A stretch of 64,000 nucleotides of DNA from Bacteroidales bacterium (GTDB lineage Bacteria; Bacteroidota; Bacteroidia; Bacteroidales; Muribaculaceae): the NCBI GenBank assembly GCA_014800535.1, contig JAAVFW010000002.1:66651-130650 (forward strand), written 5' to 3'. Positions 40,795 to 49,988 of this stretch are shown piece after piece. A model generated the notes under the pieces. That model searched no databases and was not told the DNA's origin. It saw only the letters and a list, made by a program, of their open reading frames with translations. Both the position numbers and the translations under genes were made by a program. Within the stretch, counting starts at the first letter, position 1, and each line of letters opens with the position of its first letter.

Positions 40795-41513
40795 TGTGTT
40801 ATGTATGTTTTATTTCCGTTGATTATATATATTCCTGCATGTAAGGATTCAATGGATTTGGATTTATACATCAGTTGTTGTCCCGAAAGATTATATACCG
40901 TGAAGTCTGCATCGGAATCATTGCTTATGCGTTCGATTCCGGTTGTCACATCATCATAGTTGATCTCCTTAAGCCAATTTTCTAACATTGAAGATGCGTT
41001 TGATGTCTGGGAGCTGCGAATCCAGAGACTTGGACTCAGAAAATGACCATAGGGTATGAGTCGTTTGGCATCTGCTTCTACTCCGCTTATGCCGCTGCTT
41101 GCGCTCGACACGATCAGGCCGATATTTTTTCCTGCCATAGCATTGCCGTTGTGAAAAAGATAGGTCTGAAGAGGAGCCGCCATCTGGCTCCACCAGAGTG
41201 GGGCAGCAATGATGATGGTGTCGTATTCATCAAGATTTACATCCACCGAGTCGATTGCCGGATAGGAGGAGCTGTCGTCGGGATTATTTTTTATGGCTCC
41301 GATCTGGGCACTTCCTATTGCGTAATTGTTGGCTGCGTAGTCAAGTCCTTTCTCTGCCGGGTCGATTTCAACAACATCGGTCTCTATCTGATGACTGAGT
41401 TGGTTGACAATCTTCTCGACATTATTTGTGTAGCTATAATAAACTATCAGTGTCTTGGCATTGATCGACAAGCAACCGATTACTATTGATAAAAGAAAGA
41501 CGATTTTTTTCAT
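40791..41513 (-). CDS. secreted flavodoxin-like protein with C-terminal sorting-like domain
   Basis: signal peptide; KTLIVYYSYTNNVEKIV; TIIIAAPLWWSQMAAPLQTYL; C-terminus FTVYNLSGQQLMYKSKSIESLHAGIYIINGNKTYITQ. Confidence 0.8.
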   Translation of the reverse strand: MKKIVFLLSIVIGCLSINAKTLIVYYSYTNNVEKIVNQLSHQIETDVVEIDPAEKGLDYAANNYAIGSAQIGAIKNNPDDSSSYPAIDSVDVNLDEYDTIIIAAPLWWSQMAAPLQTYLFHNGNAMAGKNIGLIVSSASSGISGVEADAKRLIPYGHFLSPSLWIRSSQTSNASSMLENWLKEINYDDVTTGIERISNDSDADFTVYNLSGQQLMYKSKSIESLHAGIYIINGNKTYITQ

Positions 41514-41671
41514 ATTTGTAGTTGCCTAAAAGTTTTAGCTTTATGCTTTGACTATTGTTGTATTATTTATAATGTAAAATTACATCTTAAAATATATTTT
41601 CGTTTTGTTGTAAGGCTCAATCTGCTTTGTTAGGAGGTTCATATCTTGTTACCCGGCATGGATAAGGGGTC

Positions 41672-42487
41672 TTAAGAAAGTGAGGGCGCGATTCCATACA
41701 TCTCTTTATAAAGTTTTGAGAAGTGAGAAAGATTCTTGAAACCGACATCAAAACATATTTCCGACACCTTTCTGCCTCCTTTAAGGATTAGAACGCGCGC
41801 GGCTTCGAGACGCCGGTGTATGAGCCATTTCTGAGGTGTCAGCTCACTGACTTTCTTGAAATCTCTTTTGAAAGTGGCAAGGCTTCGACCGGTGTAGTAT
41901 GCTATTTCCGCCATAGAGAGTTCGTTCATATAGTTCTTCTCCATGAACTCCACAATATCTATTTTCCAGGGTTCAGTGAAATCAAAAAGCGAGGCATAGA
42001 GGTTAACATCGGTTTTAAGGATAGTCCGGACACCTTCGACCATTTTCATCTTGAGGATCTCTTCATCAGGTTGCACCCCTGCATCAAAATAAGGAATCAG
42101 TGACTCGAAAAGACTTCTGACATCCGGCCGATTTGACGGAAATTTCATCAGGCTCGCTTTCTCTCTATTTGAGTCGGATGGTATATCACGCTGATTTATC
42201 GTCTGATAGAATTCCTTTAGAAAGTTTCGCGAGAATTTCATCACCACCGAGCGGTACGGCTTGTTTTCCGAGGCTCGTTTCTGAAGCCACATTCTGTTGT
42301 CACGTCGCATGAAGGCACAGTCTCCCGGATGCAGGATTGTTTTTCTTCCACCGTCTGTTATCTCCAATTCGCCGGAGATAATATATATCAGAGTATGCTC
42401 GCGGTTGCAGTGAGCACAACTGCGGTCATCTGTGAAGAAGCTCGCAATAAATACATTTGAGCAGTCGAAAACATCAAGTTTTTCCAT
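41672..42487 (-). CDS. AraC family transcriptional regulator
   Basis: cupin-like N-terminus; C-terminal HTH: ELSMAEIAYYTGRSLATFKRDFKKVSELTPQKWLIHRRLEAARVLI...SEICFDVGFKNLSHFSKLYKEMYG. Confidence 0.92.
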   Translation of the reverse strand: MEKLDVFDCSNVFIASFFTDDRSCAHCNREHTLIYIISGELEITDGGRKTILHPGDCAFMRRDNRMWLQKRASENKPYRSVVMKFSRNFLKEFYQTINQRDIPSDSNREKASLMKFPSNRPDVRSLFESLIPYFDAGVQPDEEILKMKMVEGVRTILKTDVNLYASLFDFTEPWKIDIVEFMEKNYMNELSMAEIAYYTGRSLATFKRDFKKVSELTPQKWLIHRRLEAARVLILKGGRKVSEICFDVGFKNLSHFSKLYKEMYGIAPSLS

Positions 42488-42631
42488 AAGTAAGTTTACA
42501 TTGCAAAATTAGCATAAAATACCAGGATTTACTTTGCTGACAGGCTCAAAAAACACTGTTAAAGCAATGGTGGAGATGAAATTTCAGATTATCTTGAGTG
42601 AACTGTCGTTGTAAATGTGTAAATTTGCAGT

Positions 42632-43195
42632 ATGATGGAACCGACCGATAACACGCCACTTACTCCGATTACGATTATTCGCACGCTTGACAACTGTTAT
42701 CCAAACAGCCGAGCTGTTTTGGATAGCATTACGAATGAGCTCAATCCTCGTTTGGAAGAAAAGTTGCAACCTGCACTGTATGGTAATGATACTCTTCGTC
42801 AGATTGAAATAACTACGGCGCTGAGTTTTTACGATGATTTCCATTGTAAGACAAATTACATTATTGCTGATGAATCGCTCAAACTCCGGAGTTCCGATTA
42901 TTATTCCACCTTGCTTACAATGTATTCTGAGGAGGAGATTGAGAATGAGGGTTTATACTTACGTCCGCGTTATCAAATCGGACCATTGAGTAAGCGGACC
43001 GGGTTGATTTATGCTAAAGTCGTATTTGAAAAGTCATTCAGTTTCCTGTCGGAAAAGGAGCAGAAGCGGATAATGAGTGAGTATTTTTTGACTGTAGTTG
43101 AAAGAATTGCACATCGAAAAAGAAAACTTAATTATGACTTCAATCGCTTGATTGCGGATTTCAAGAGTGTATTGGAGTGGTGGGTGGAATTATGA
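42632..43195 (+). CDS. hypothetical protein
   Basis: 187 aa ORF; candidate -7 box TAAATTTG at 42620-42627 just upstream. Confidence 0.5.
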   Translation: MMEPTDNTPLTPITIIRTLDNCYPNSRAVLDSITNELNPRLEEKLQPALYGNDTLRQIEITTALSFYDDFHCKTNYIIADESLKLRSSDYYSTLLTMYSEEEIENEGLYLRPRYQIGPLSKRTGLIYAKVVFEKSFSFLSEKEQKRIMSEYFLTVVERIAHRKRKLNYDFNRLIADFKSVLEWWVEL

Positions 43196-43211
43196 TTAAT
43201 ATATGTAATCT

Positions 43212-43920
43212 ATGTCTTGGATTATTCTTGTTTTAGCCGGACTAATGGAAGTCGGATTTACGTTTTGCCTTGGCAGATTAAGACCCCGTTCCCCAATATT
43301 TGTTAACGCTGAGGCGGTCAAGCGTTATGCAGCTGTGTTCGCGCAGTGAGGGAGCGATGGGGTTCCATCGTGACTGAAACAAGCGGGCGCAGATGCGTGA
43401 CGATTGGCCGAGGCGATAGTAATTTATGACAAGTTTTATATCCCAAGTCACTGCGATAAGTTACAAATTGTTAAATTTAGAGAACTTGATTCGAGTACAC
43501 TTTGTTTTGAAATAATATAAAAAAGTTAGTCTATCAGCGCATCTCTCCGGTGCTTTTTGTGCTGTCACTCAGTCACGATGGAACCCCATCGCTCCTTCGT
43601 TCCATCACAAAAATCTCTCGGAGATATGCGACCTCAGCATTAACAAATATTGGGGAACGGGGTCTTCGACCGCTGCTGGTCAGGAGTTGGTTCTGTGGTG
43701 GGTTGGTTTTCTGTGTGCTTTAGGACTCAGTATGTTTTTGATGACAAAGGCTGCCGAGAGACTTCCAATCGGCACGGTCTATCCGGTTTGGACAGGTATC
43801 GGTGCGGTGGGTGCGGTCTTGGTCGGCATATTGTTTTTTAAAGAACCTGCCACTTTCTGGAGAATCTTTTTCATAACGACTCTGATTCTATCAATAATCG
43901 GACTAAAGGTGATGGGCTGA
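43212..43920 (+). pseudogene. SMR (small multidrug resistance) family transporter interrupted by a 385-bp element
   Basis: 5' part 43212-43280 = MSWIILVLAGLMEVGFTFCLGRL; 3' part 43666-43920 = STAAGQELVLWWVGFLCALGLSMFLMTKAAERLPIGTVYPVWTGIGAVGAVLVGILFFKEPATFWRIFFITTLILSIIGLKVMG; the two parts join in frame to 107 aa. Confidence 0.88.
43281..43665. mobile_element. MITE-like element with nested inverted repeats
   Basis: 34-bp terminal IRs AGACCCCGTTCCCCAATATTTGTTAA(C/T)GCTGAGG (43281-43314 / 43632-43665), one mismatch; internal 27-bp perfect IR GGAGCGATGGGGTTCCATCGTGACTGA (43351-43377 / 43569-43595); no ORF within the element in the supplied track. Confidence 0.82.
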
Positions 43921-44703
43921 AATGGAAAGAAGGATGAGATTGCAAAGTTCTTAAAAACGGTCTGCATAGTTCGTATCTACATAGACAGCATTTCCGGCAG
44001 GGGGACTATCGAGCTGACGCGTCAACGCAAAAGTTAGGCGGATAACTCTGACTGACAGCTCGGAGTTATCCGTCATATCCGGTGGAGGGTGTGTAGCTAA
44101 TCTACTTAGGAGGAGGTGCATCCAGTTGCGAATGGCTTGTGTCAATTTTGCATGCTCTTAAGCGTAATCGCAAAATATAGAATGAATATGAAAATTTTGC
44201 AAGTGTGAAATTTTTAGGAATCGTAAAACCGTTATGCATCCAACTATTCAAAAGAAGATGGTATGTGCTTTGCGAAGTAAGAGAATCTAGGAAACGAATA
44301 TTTTCACTTGACAGGATAAAAAGTCTGAGCGTTACAGATAGTAACTTTATCTATCCTTAATCTCATCGCAATTGTGTGAGTTGAAAAAGAATCAACCAAG
44401 AAGGAAATACCTACACGGAAATGTAATATTTCGCAACATCAAATAATCAATGTCATAAAGTCTAAAAAAACATTCTATTGGTTGATATGACAGTCATTCA
44501 AATAAGCTGGAAAGCGCCAGGATAATAAACGTTTCCACCGAATTGAATATCAAAGAATAAACTCTGGTTATTACGTCCCTTTACATGTGAAGGAGGTGAC
44601 AGATTTTTGATGAATGCCAGCTGATGGAAGGTTCATATTAACATGGGGGCATAAGTATTATGAGAAATCTCTAGAGTGAAGCAGCTTCACTTGAGATGAG
44701 AAA

Positions 44704-44889
44704 CTAAAACATCTTATCAGTATCTTCCTCCTTGTATGAATAGTGCCGTAAATGTTTTTGACGAATGAACTTTATAAATATACAATATGGGCAGATTACA
44801 AAGATATATACAAGAGTCAAAGCAATAAAGACTATAATATTACTTATCTTTTTTCCTATTACTTTGACTATATTAAAGATCTTCTTCAT
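44704..44889 (-). CDS. small SxtJ-like membrane protein
   Basis: 61 aa, one long hydrophobic segment (IIVFIALTLVYIFVICPYCIFIKFI); adjacent to DUF5989-like and carbamoyltransferase genes. Confidence 0.5.
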   Translation of the reverse strand: MKKIFNIVKVIGKKISNIIVFIALTLVYIFVICPYCIFIKFIRQKHLRHYSYKEEDTDKMF

Positions 44890-44890
44890 T

Positions 44891-45037
44891 TTAGAATAGA
44901 GAGTAAATGAATGGAGCCACAGCGCTGTCAGCGAATATTACTAACAAGCTTACAATTAACAGGACAAAAAGCAGAGGCACTAACCACCACTTTTTTGTTT
45001 CATTGATAAATGCGATTATTTCTTTAAGGAATTGCAT
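44891..45037 (-). CDS. DUF5989-like 48-aa membrane protein (absent from the ORF track)
   Basis: manual translation MQFLKEIIAFINETKKWWLVPLLFVLLIVSLLVIFADSAVAPFIYSLF*; ExKKWWL-TM-APFIY pattern; immediately downstream of carbamoyltransferase. Confidence 0.8.
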   Translation of the reverse strand: MQFLKEIIAFINETKKWWLVPLLFVLLIVSLLVIFADSAVAPFIYSLF

Positions 45038-45038
45038 A

Positions 45039-46745
45039 CTACTTTTTAACGATATAATTACCAATTATCAGATAGTCAAGTCCACTTTTCTTGAAAGTGT
45101 TTATGGCGTCTGTTGGAGAGCAAACTATTGGTTCTCCCATTATATTAAAGCTTGTGTTTAGAATAGCAGGGCAACCTGTGCGCTTATAAAACTCTGATAA
45201 AAGATTATGATAAAGAGTATTGTTTGACTTTGAAACTGTCTGAATCCTCGCAGTACCGTCCACATGTGTTGTCGCTGGCAATCCATCTGTTTTCACAGTT
45301 ATAGTAAACATCATATAGGGCGATTCACCTTTTGTCTTGAATAGAGTACTTGAATATTCTGCCAAAACCGATGGTGCAAACGGTCTGAATGCCTCTCGGA
45401 ATTTAATTCGAGAATTAACTTCATCTTTCATAGACGCTTTTCGTGCATCTGCAAGAATACTCCGATTACCTAAAGCTCGAGGGCCAACCTCCATTCTTCC
45501 TTGAAACCATCCAATTATGTAGCCTTCATCGATAAGTCTGGCGGCCTCTGCACATACTTCATTTGAATTTAATTTTTCAAATTGAAACTCAGACCTATGT
45601 AACGCGTTCTTAATTTCTGTATCAGAGTATTCCGGTCCAAGATAAGGAGATAAGGTAGAATCTCTTTTGCCAGCGGTTAACATCGAGTAAGCCATAGCTG
45701 CTCCTATTGAACATCCACAGTCTCCTGGAGCAAACGGAATATAAAGATTCTGATAAATACTATTTTTGAGCAAAAATCCATTAGCAGCACAATTAAGCGC
45801 AACACCTCCTGATAGACATAGATTTTCGATTGTACTGGTCTTTCTATATGAAGCTACCAATCGGTATAAAATATCCTCAGTAACTATCTGAATAGCTAAA
45901 GCAAGGTTTTTATGTGATTGGGTAATCTCGTCGCTTTTGATTCTTGATTTTATTCCAAATAGTTTTTCCCATTTCTTGACAGGTATCATTCTGTCTGAAT
46001 AATGGAATTTAAAATATTTAAGATTAAGATTTATACTTCCATCATCCTTAATTTCAACAACACTGGATGTGATCAATTTAATAAACTTATTGGTCTCATC
46101 AGCATTCCGCTCCCCGTATGGAGCTAAGCCCATAACTTTATATTCGTCAGAATTTACCTTAAATCCAAGGAACTGTGTGAACGATGAATACAGTAGTCCG
46201 ATAGAATCCGGGAATCGCTCTTCTGAAACCACTTCAATTTTATTGTTATATGCCTTGAAGATGGATGTTGTTGCCCATTCTCCAACTGCATCAACTACAA
46301 TAATATCTGATGAATCAAATCCAGAAGAACAATAGGCAAATGCTGCGTGAGCAAGATGATGTTCTATAAACTTAATGTTACTCGGAGCATATCCAAACTC
46401 GTCCTTTAATACTTTCCGAATGTTTCGACGCATGTTAAGTTTATCTTTCAACCAAATTGGCATCGTCCTGATAAACATTCTGTAACTTTTAGGGAAAGTA
46501 GTTATATGAGAAACAAGCAATCTCTCAAATTTAAGAAATGGCTTCTCGTAGAAGACGATTGCGTCAATTTCGGATATATCGATATGTGCTTCTTCAAGAC
46601 AAAAACGACATGCCTTCACAGGAAACGAATTGTCGTGTTTTACTCGCGAAAATCTTTCCTCCTGAGCCGCAGCGACAACAGTATTATCTACGATTAGTGC
46701 CGCAGAGGAATCATGATAATATGCCGATATGCCAAGTATTTTCAT
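45039..46745 (-). CDS. NodU/CmcH-family carbamoyltransferase
   Basis: MKILGISAYYHDSSAALIVDNTVVAAAQEERFSRVKHD; EHHLAHAAFAYCSSGFDSSDIIVVDA; LSGGVALNCAANG; QGRMEVGPRALGNRSILADAR. Confidence 0.95.
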   Translation of the reverse strand: MKILGISAYYHDSSAALIVDNTVVAAAQEERFSRVKHDNSFPVKACRFCLEEAHIDISEIDAIVFYEKPFLKFERLLVSHITTFPKSYRMFIRTMPIWLKDKLNMRRNIRKVLKDEFGYAPSNIKFIEHHLAHAAFAYCSSGFDSSDIIVVDAVGEWATTSIFKAYNNKIEVVSEERFPDSIGLLYSSFTQFLGFKVNSDEYKVMGLAPYGERNADETNKFIKLITSSVVEIKDDGSINLNLKYFKFHYSDRMIPVKKWEKLFGIKSRIKSDEITQSHKNLALAIQIVTEDILYRLVASYRKTSTIENLCLSGGVALNCAANGFLLKNSIYQNLYIPFAPGDCGCSIGAAMAYSMLTAGKRDSTLSPYLGPEYSDTEIKNALHRSEFQFEKLNSNEVCAEAARLIDEGYIIGWFQGRMEVGPRALGNRSILADARKASMKDEVNSRIKFREAFRPFAPSVLAEYSSTLFKTKGESPYMMFTITVKTDGLPATTHVDGTARIQTVSKSNNTLYHNLLSEFYKRTGCPAILNTSFNIMGEPIVCSPTDAINTFKKSGLDYLIIGNYIVKK

Positions 46746-46747
46746 AG

Positions 46748-48016
46748 TTAAAATCTGAAATAAAAGAAGTTAAAGGACATCTGGCAGTTGAGTAGCAAGA
46801 GAGAGACTAACATCAGTGATAGAACGGAAACCTCAGTTATAATAGAGTTTGTCTCGGATTGTTGACCGTTTAAAATCACAATAGCCTTCTTAGATGTTAA
46901 AAGGAACATGCCTATTAGACATACTCCAAATTGAGATAGAATTTGAGGGGTTAATGGTTCGTAGATGAACAATGAATGAATCAATGGAATGATATCTTTA
47001 ACTGAATCGATAAGGAACAGCTGCCATAAAAAGGCTACCAGTGTAATGACTACAAGGCGGTAGATGACCTCTCCAACACAATTAAATCTTTCAGGTTTTA
47101 TAATCTTTCTTTCGACACATAGTAAGACTCCGTGACATGATCCCCATAAGATAAATGGAAGTGTTGCACCATGCCACACACCACTCAAGAGAAATACCAC
47201 CATAACAGTGGCAATCCATTTGAATGTACTATTCCGATTACCACCCAATGGTATATAGATATAGTCCCGAAGCCATGTTCCAAGTGTTATGTTCCATCTG
47301 TGCCAAAACTCTTGCAATGTACGAGATTCATAAGGCCGATTGAAACTTATGGATAAAGTATATCCGAATAGTTTACCAACTCCAATAGCCATAAGGGTAT
47401 AACTCCAGAAATCGAAAAAAAATCCGCAAGCAAATACAAAGACATTAGCCAACTGGTTGAGGCCGAATGCCGACATGTCTGTTTTGCCGAACATATCTCC
47501 CATAATGAATTTTACAAAGGCTGCGAAGATGAGGTATTTAAGCCCCGTATAAAATTCCATTCCATTAAACCTTGTCGGCCTATCTATCATGAAGCGCGAA
47601 GCGCGCTCTATAGGTCCTGCAAATATTTTCGGGAAAAATAAAAGATAACTCAAGATCTCAAAATTCGTATATTTTTGAGTAGAATGATATTGGTCTATCA
47701 ATAAACTTAGTGCCGTGAAAGACAGGACAGAAAAACCTAATGGTAATCCATATCCTATAATTCGGTCACGTAGAAGAAGAAATGACAATGCTATACAAAA
47801 TATCGGAAGTATCACATATAACTTCTTTTTCTGCTTCGAAAGAAGTTTGCAAAACGTAAGGCTAAACATAGCAATGATTCCGATTACAATGATATTCCAT
47901 TCAGCTACATGCCAATATACATAGAGGCTCAGCATTGTCAGAATGACACTCTGATAGCGAATCCCAAAAGTATAATATGCAATAAGCGAAATAAGAAATA
48001 TCAATACTGTAATCAT
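46748..48016 (-). CDS. MBOAT family O-acyltransferase (AlgI/DltB-like)
   Basis: NRPYESRTLQEFWHRWNITLGTWLRDYIYIPLGGNR; LLSGVWHGATLPFILWGSCHG. Confidence 0.93.
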   Translation of the reverse strand: MITVLIFLISLIAYYTFGIRYQSVILTMLSLYVYWHVAEWNIIVIGIIAMFSLTFCKLLSKQKKKLYVILPIFCIALSFLLLRDRIIGYGLPLGFSVLSFTALSLLIDQYHSTQKYTNFEILSYLLFFPKIFAGPIERASRFMIDRPTRFNGMEFYTGLKYLIFAAFVKFIMGDMFGKTDMSAFGLNQLANVFVFACGFFFDFWSYTLMAIGVGKLFGYTLSISFNRPYESRTLQEFWHRWNITLGTWLRDYIYIPLGGNRNSTFKWIATVMVVFLLSGVWHGATLPFILWGSCHGVLLCVERKIIKPERFNCVGEVIYRLVVITLVAFLWQLFLIDSVKDIIPLIHSLFIYEPLTPQILSQFGVCLIGMFLLTSKKAIVILNGQQSETNSIITEVSVLSLMLVSLLLLNCQMSFNFFYFRF

Positions 48017-49977
48017 TTCAATCGAAGATAGTATATTCCGTTATTTATTCCAAACTCGCCAGCGAACCATATTTCATCATCGTTGTAAAAAACAGGATCC
48101 CATTCATTGCCTAATGTCTTAGTAATTTGGGAAACCTTATTTGAACTCATATCAAATATAAATAAGTCCCAGTTGCCATCTTTATTACCTGCATAAACAA
48201 TCTTTTCGCCAGCGGGAGATATGCCAATATCCCAGATATTGTAGCTCGTTTTCAAGACTTGCTTATCCTTCTTTGAAGCAATGTCAAATCGTCTAATCCC
48301 AAACAAGCCATCTGATTCCATTCTTATGTAGTAAATCATGGAATTATCCGGAGAAAAAATTGGTCGCCAACATTCATTCTTTTTATCACCGATTGAAAGG
48401 ATTTCCTTTTTTTTCTTTATATCATAGAGACATATTACAGGGTTATCATTATCCTTCCACTTAGGATAGACGATTAAGCGAGAGTCATTGCTGAATGTTG
48501 GTATCGCACCTCTATATCCTATCGGATTTACTCTTAAATCAGTACCCGTCTCTCGATTATATAGTATAACATCCGTTTCTCCTCTCTCCTGATTACCCTG
48601 AGTAAATGCAAGCAATTTACCGTCTTTAGAAATCGCTGGATGAATGAGTTCCTTAAAACTTGTCCAAACAATATCCTCCCTTGAATGAATAAGATTTGAC
48701 GATTTGATAAGGTATGTATCCTCTTCCTGGGATTGAAATAAAACTGACATACCCTCATCGAAGAAAGTTGGGTATCTATCATTCTTATTACCCAGACTAA
48801 ATACCTCATACATTATTTTATCGCCGTCAAATGTCGATTTCAACTCAGAGGCTATTAATTTATGACCGTCAGGATTAAGATGTTCGTCCCGCATAAAGAA
48901 TGGAAACTTTTCACTATGTCTGAAACTATCATACAAATCAATGAATCTAATCCCTAAACGGTTACAGGTTTCGCTTGTCAACCTATTTGTTGCAGTCATG
49001 TCCAATTCTGCCTGTGTAATATTAAACTGATCACAAACCTCAGTTAGCATCTCATTGGAAGTCTGCTCCTTGGAAGGAATTAGCATTACTACTAATTCGG
49101 CACTTATTTTATCCGCTTCTTTTTTGAACTGTGATAATACTTTCGCGAACGCCACCTTATCAGCTTCTTTCTCAGGAGAGGATTCTTTGAAAAAAATATT
49201 ATATTTTGAGTTTTCCTCTTTGTTATCGAAGAACGGTTCTGCCCATCTTCCGAGTGGAAGAACTGGATTATCTATCAAATTATATTGGATATAGCGATAC
49301 AACTCTGAATGTTCCATCAGATATTCACTCCATCCAGCCTCTCGTTCCCGGATATTATAAAAATCGTTGAATGCACCAATCTGTAGGATTATTCGCTTCG
49401 GATGAAGATTAACACCCTCATCTTTTAAATAGTTTAGGCTCTCATACAGTCCTGCACCGCTCATACCGGCATTAACAATCACTTTATCTGGAAAGTCTCG
49501 ATACAATAATGATGAGAATAATTCATCATAGTTGACTTGGGCACCTTGAGTAAATGAGTCTCCTAAAAACAACCAGTCACATTTAGTTATCGAATCACTT
49601 GCATTAGACATTAGATCAATGCGGTATCCTTGGCAATTTGTTAGATACTGACTATTAAACTCCTCATCATCAAATTTTTGACTCAGATAGGGCTTGTTGA
49701 AATAGTATTTACCTCTTACCTCATAGATGTTAGGAATACCCTTGTCAGCATATAAACTTCTGAAAACCAGTTCTGCATTAAGTGAGATTCCAATGATAGC
49801 GAAAATATTGAACAGCCAAACAATCCAACGCAGATTCTTTATCTTACAAACATAATACCCGCCAAATATGATTACGAACGGAACAAGCAATGAAATCCAA
49901 TAGCTCTTGAATAGAATCAGTAGAACTACCGGATTAAAGAATATGAATGCGAAAAGGACTGGTTTCAGACACTTCAT
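48013..49977 (-). CDS. membrane-anchored SGNH-hydrolase-like protein fused to TolB/PD40-type beta-propeller
   Basis: two N-terminal TM segments; block I FLGDSFTQGAQV, block V RDEHLNPDGHKLIA; C-terminal WD40-like repeats (PIFSPDNSMIYYI, GISPAGEKIVYAG, NEWDPVFYNDDEIWFAG). Confidence 0.8.
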   Translation of the reverse strand: MKCLKPVLFAFIFFNPVVLLILFKSYWISLLVPFVIIFGGYYVCKIKNLRWIVWLFNIFAIIGISLNAELVFRSLYADKGIPNIYEVRGKYYFNKPYLSQKFDDEEFNSQYLTNCQGYRIDLMSNASDSITKCDWLFLGDSFTQGAQVNYDELFSSLLYRDFPDKVIVNAGMSGAGLYESLNYLKDEGVNLHPKRIILQIGAFNDFYNIREREAGWSEYLMEHSELYRYIQYNLIDNPVLPLGRWAEPFFDNKEENSKYNIFFKESSPEKEADKVAFAKVLSQFKKEADKISAELVVMLIPSKEQTSNEMLTEVCDQFNITQAELDMTATNRLTSETCNRLGIRFIDLYDSFRHSEKFPFFMRDEHLNPDGHKLIASELKSTFDGDKIMYEVFSLGNKNDRYPTFFDEGMSVLFQSQEEDTYLIKSSNLIHSREDIVWTSFKELIHPAISKDGKLLAFTQGNQERGETDVILYNRETGTDLRVNPIGYRGAIPTFSNDSRLIVYPKWKDNDNPVICLYDIKKKKEILSIGDKKNECWRPIFSPDNSMIYYIRMESDGLFGIRRFDIASKKDKQVLKTSYNIWDIGISPAGEKIVYAGNKDGNWDLFIFDMSSNKVSQITKTLGNEWDPVFYNDDEIWFAGEFGINNGIYYLRLK

Positions 49978-49988
49978 GTGTGATATAA

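Noticed and set aside
43281-43665. Element as a phase-variable invertible promoter
   Set aside because: It lies within a coding sequence, and inversion would not restore the SMR frame; I saw no adjacent recombinase gene. Insertion element is the simpler explanation, though inversion is not excluded.
43687-43920. 77-aa ORF as an intact small SMR protein
   Set aside because: It starts at a TTG within the 3' half of a gene whose 5' half is at 43212-43280; it is the remainder of an interrupted gene.
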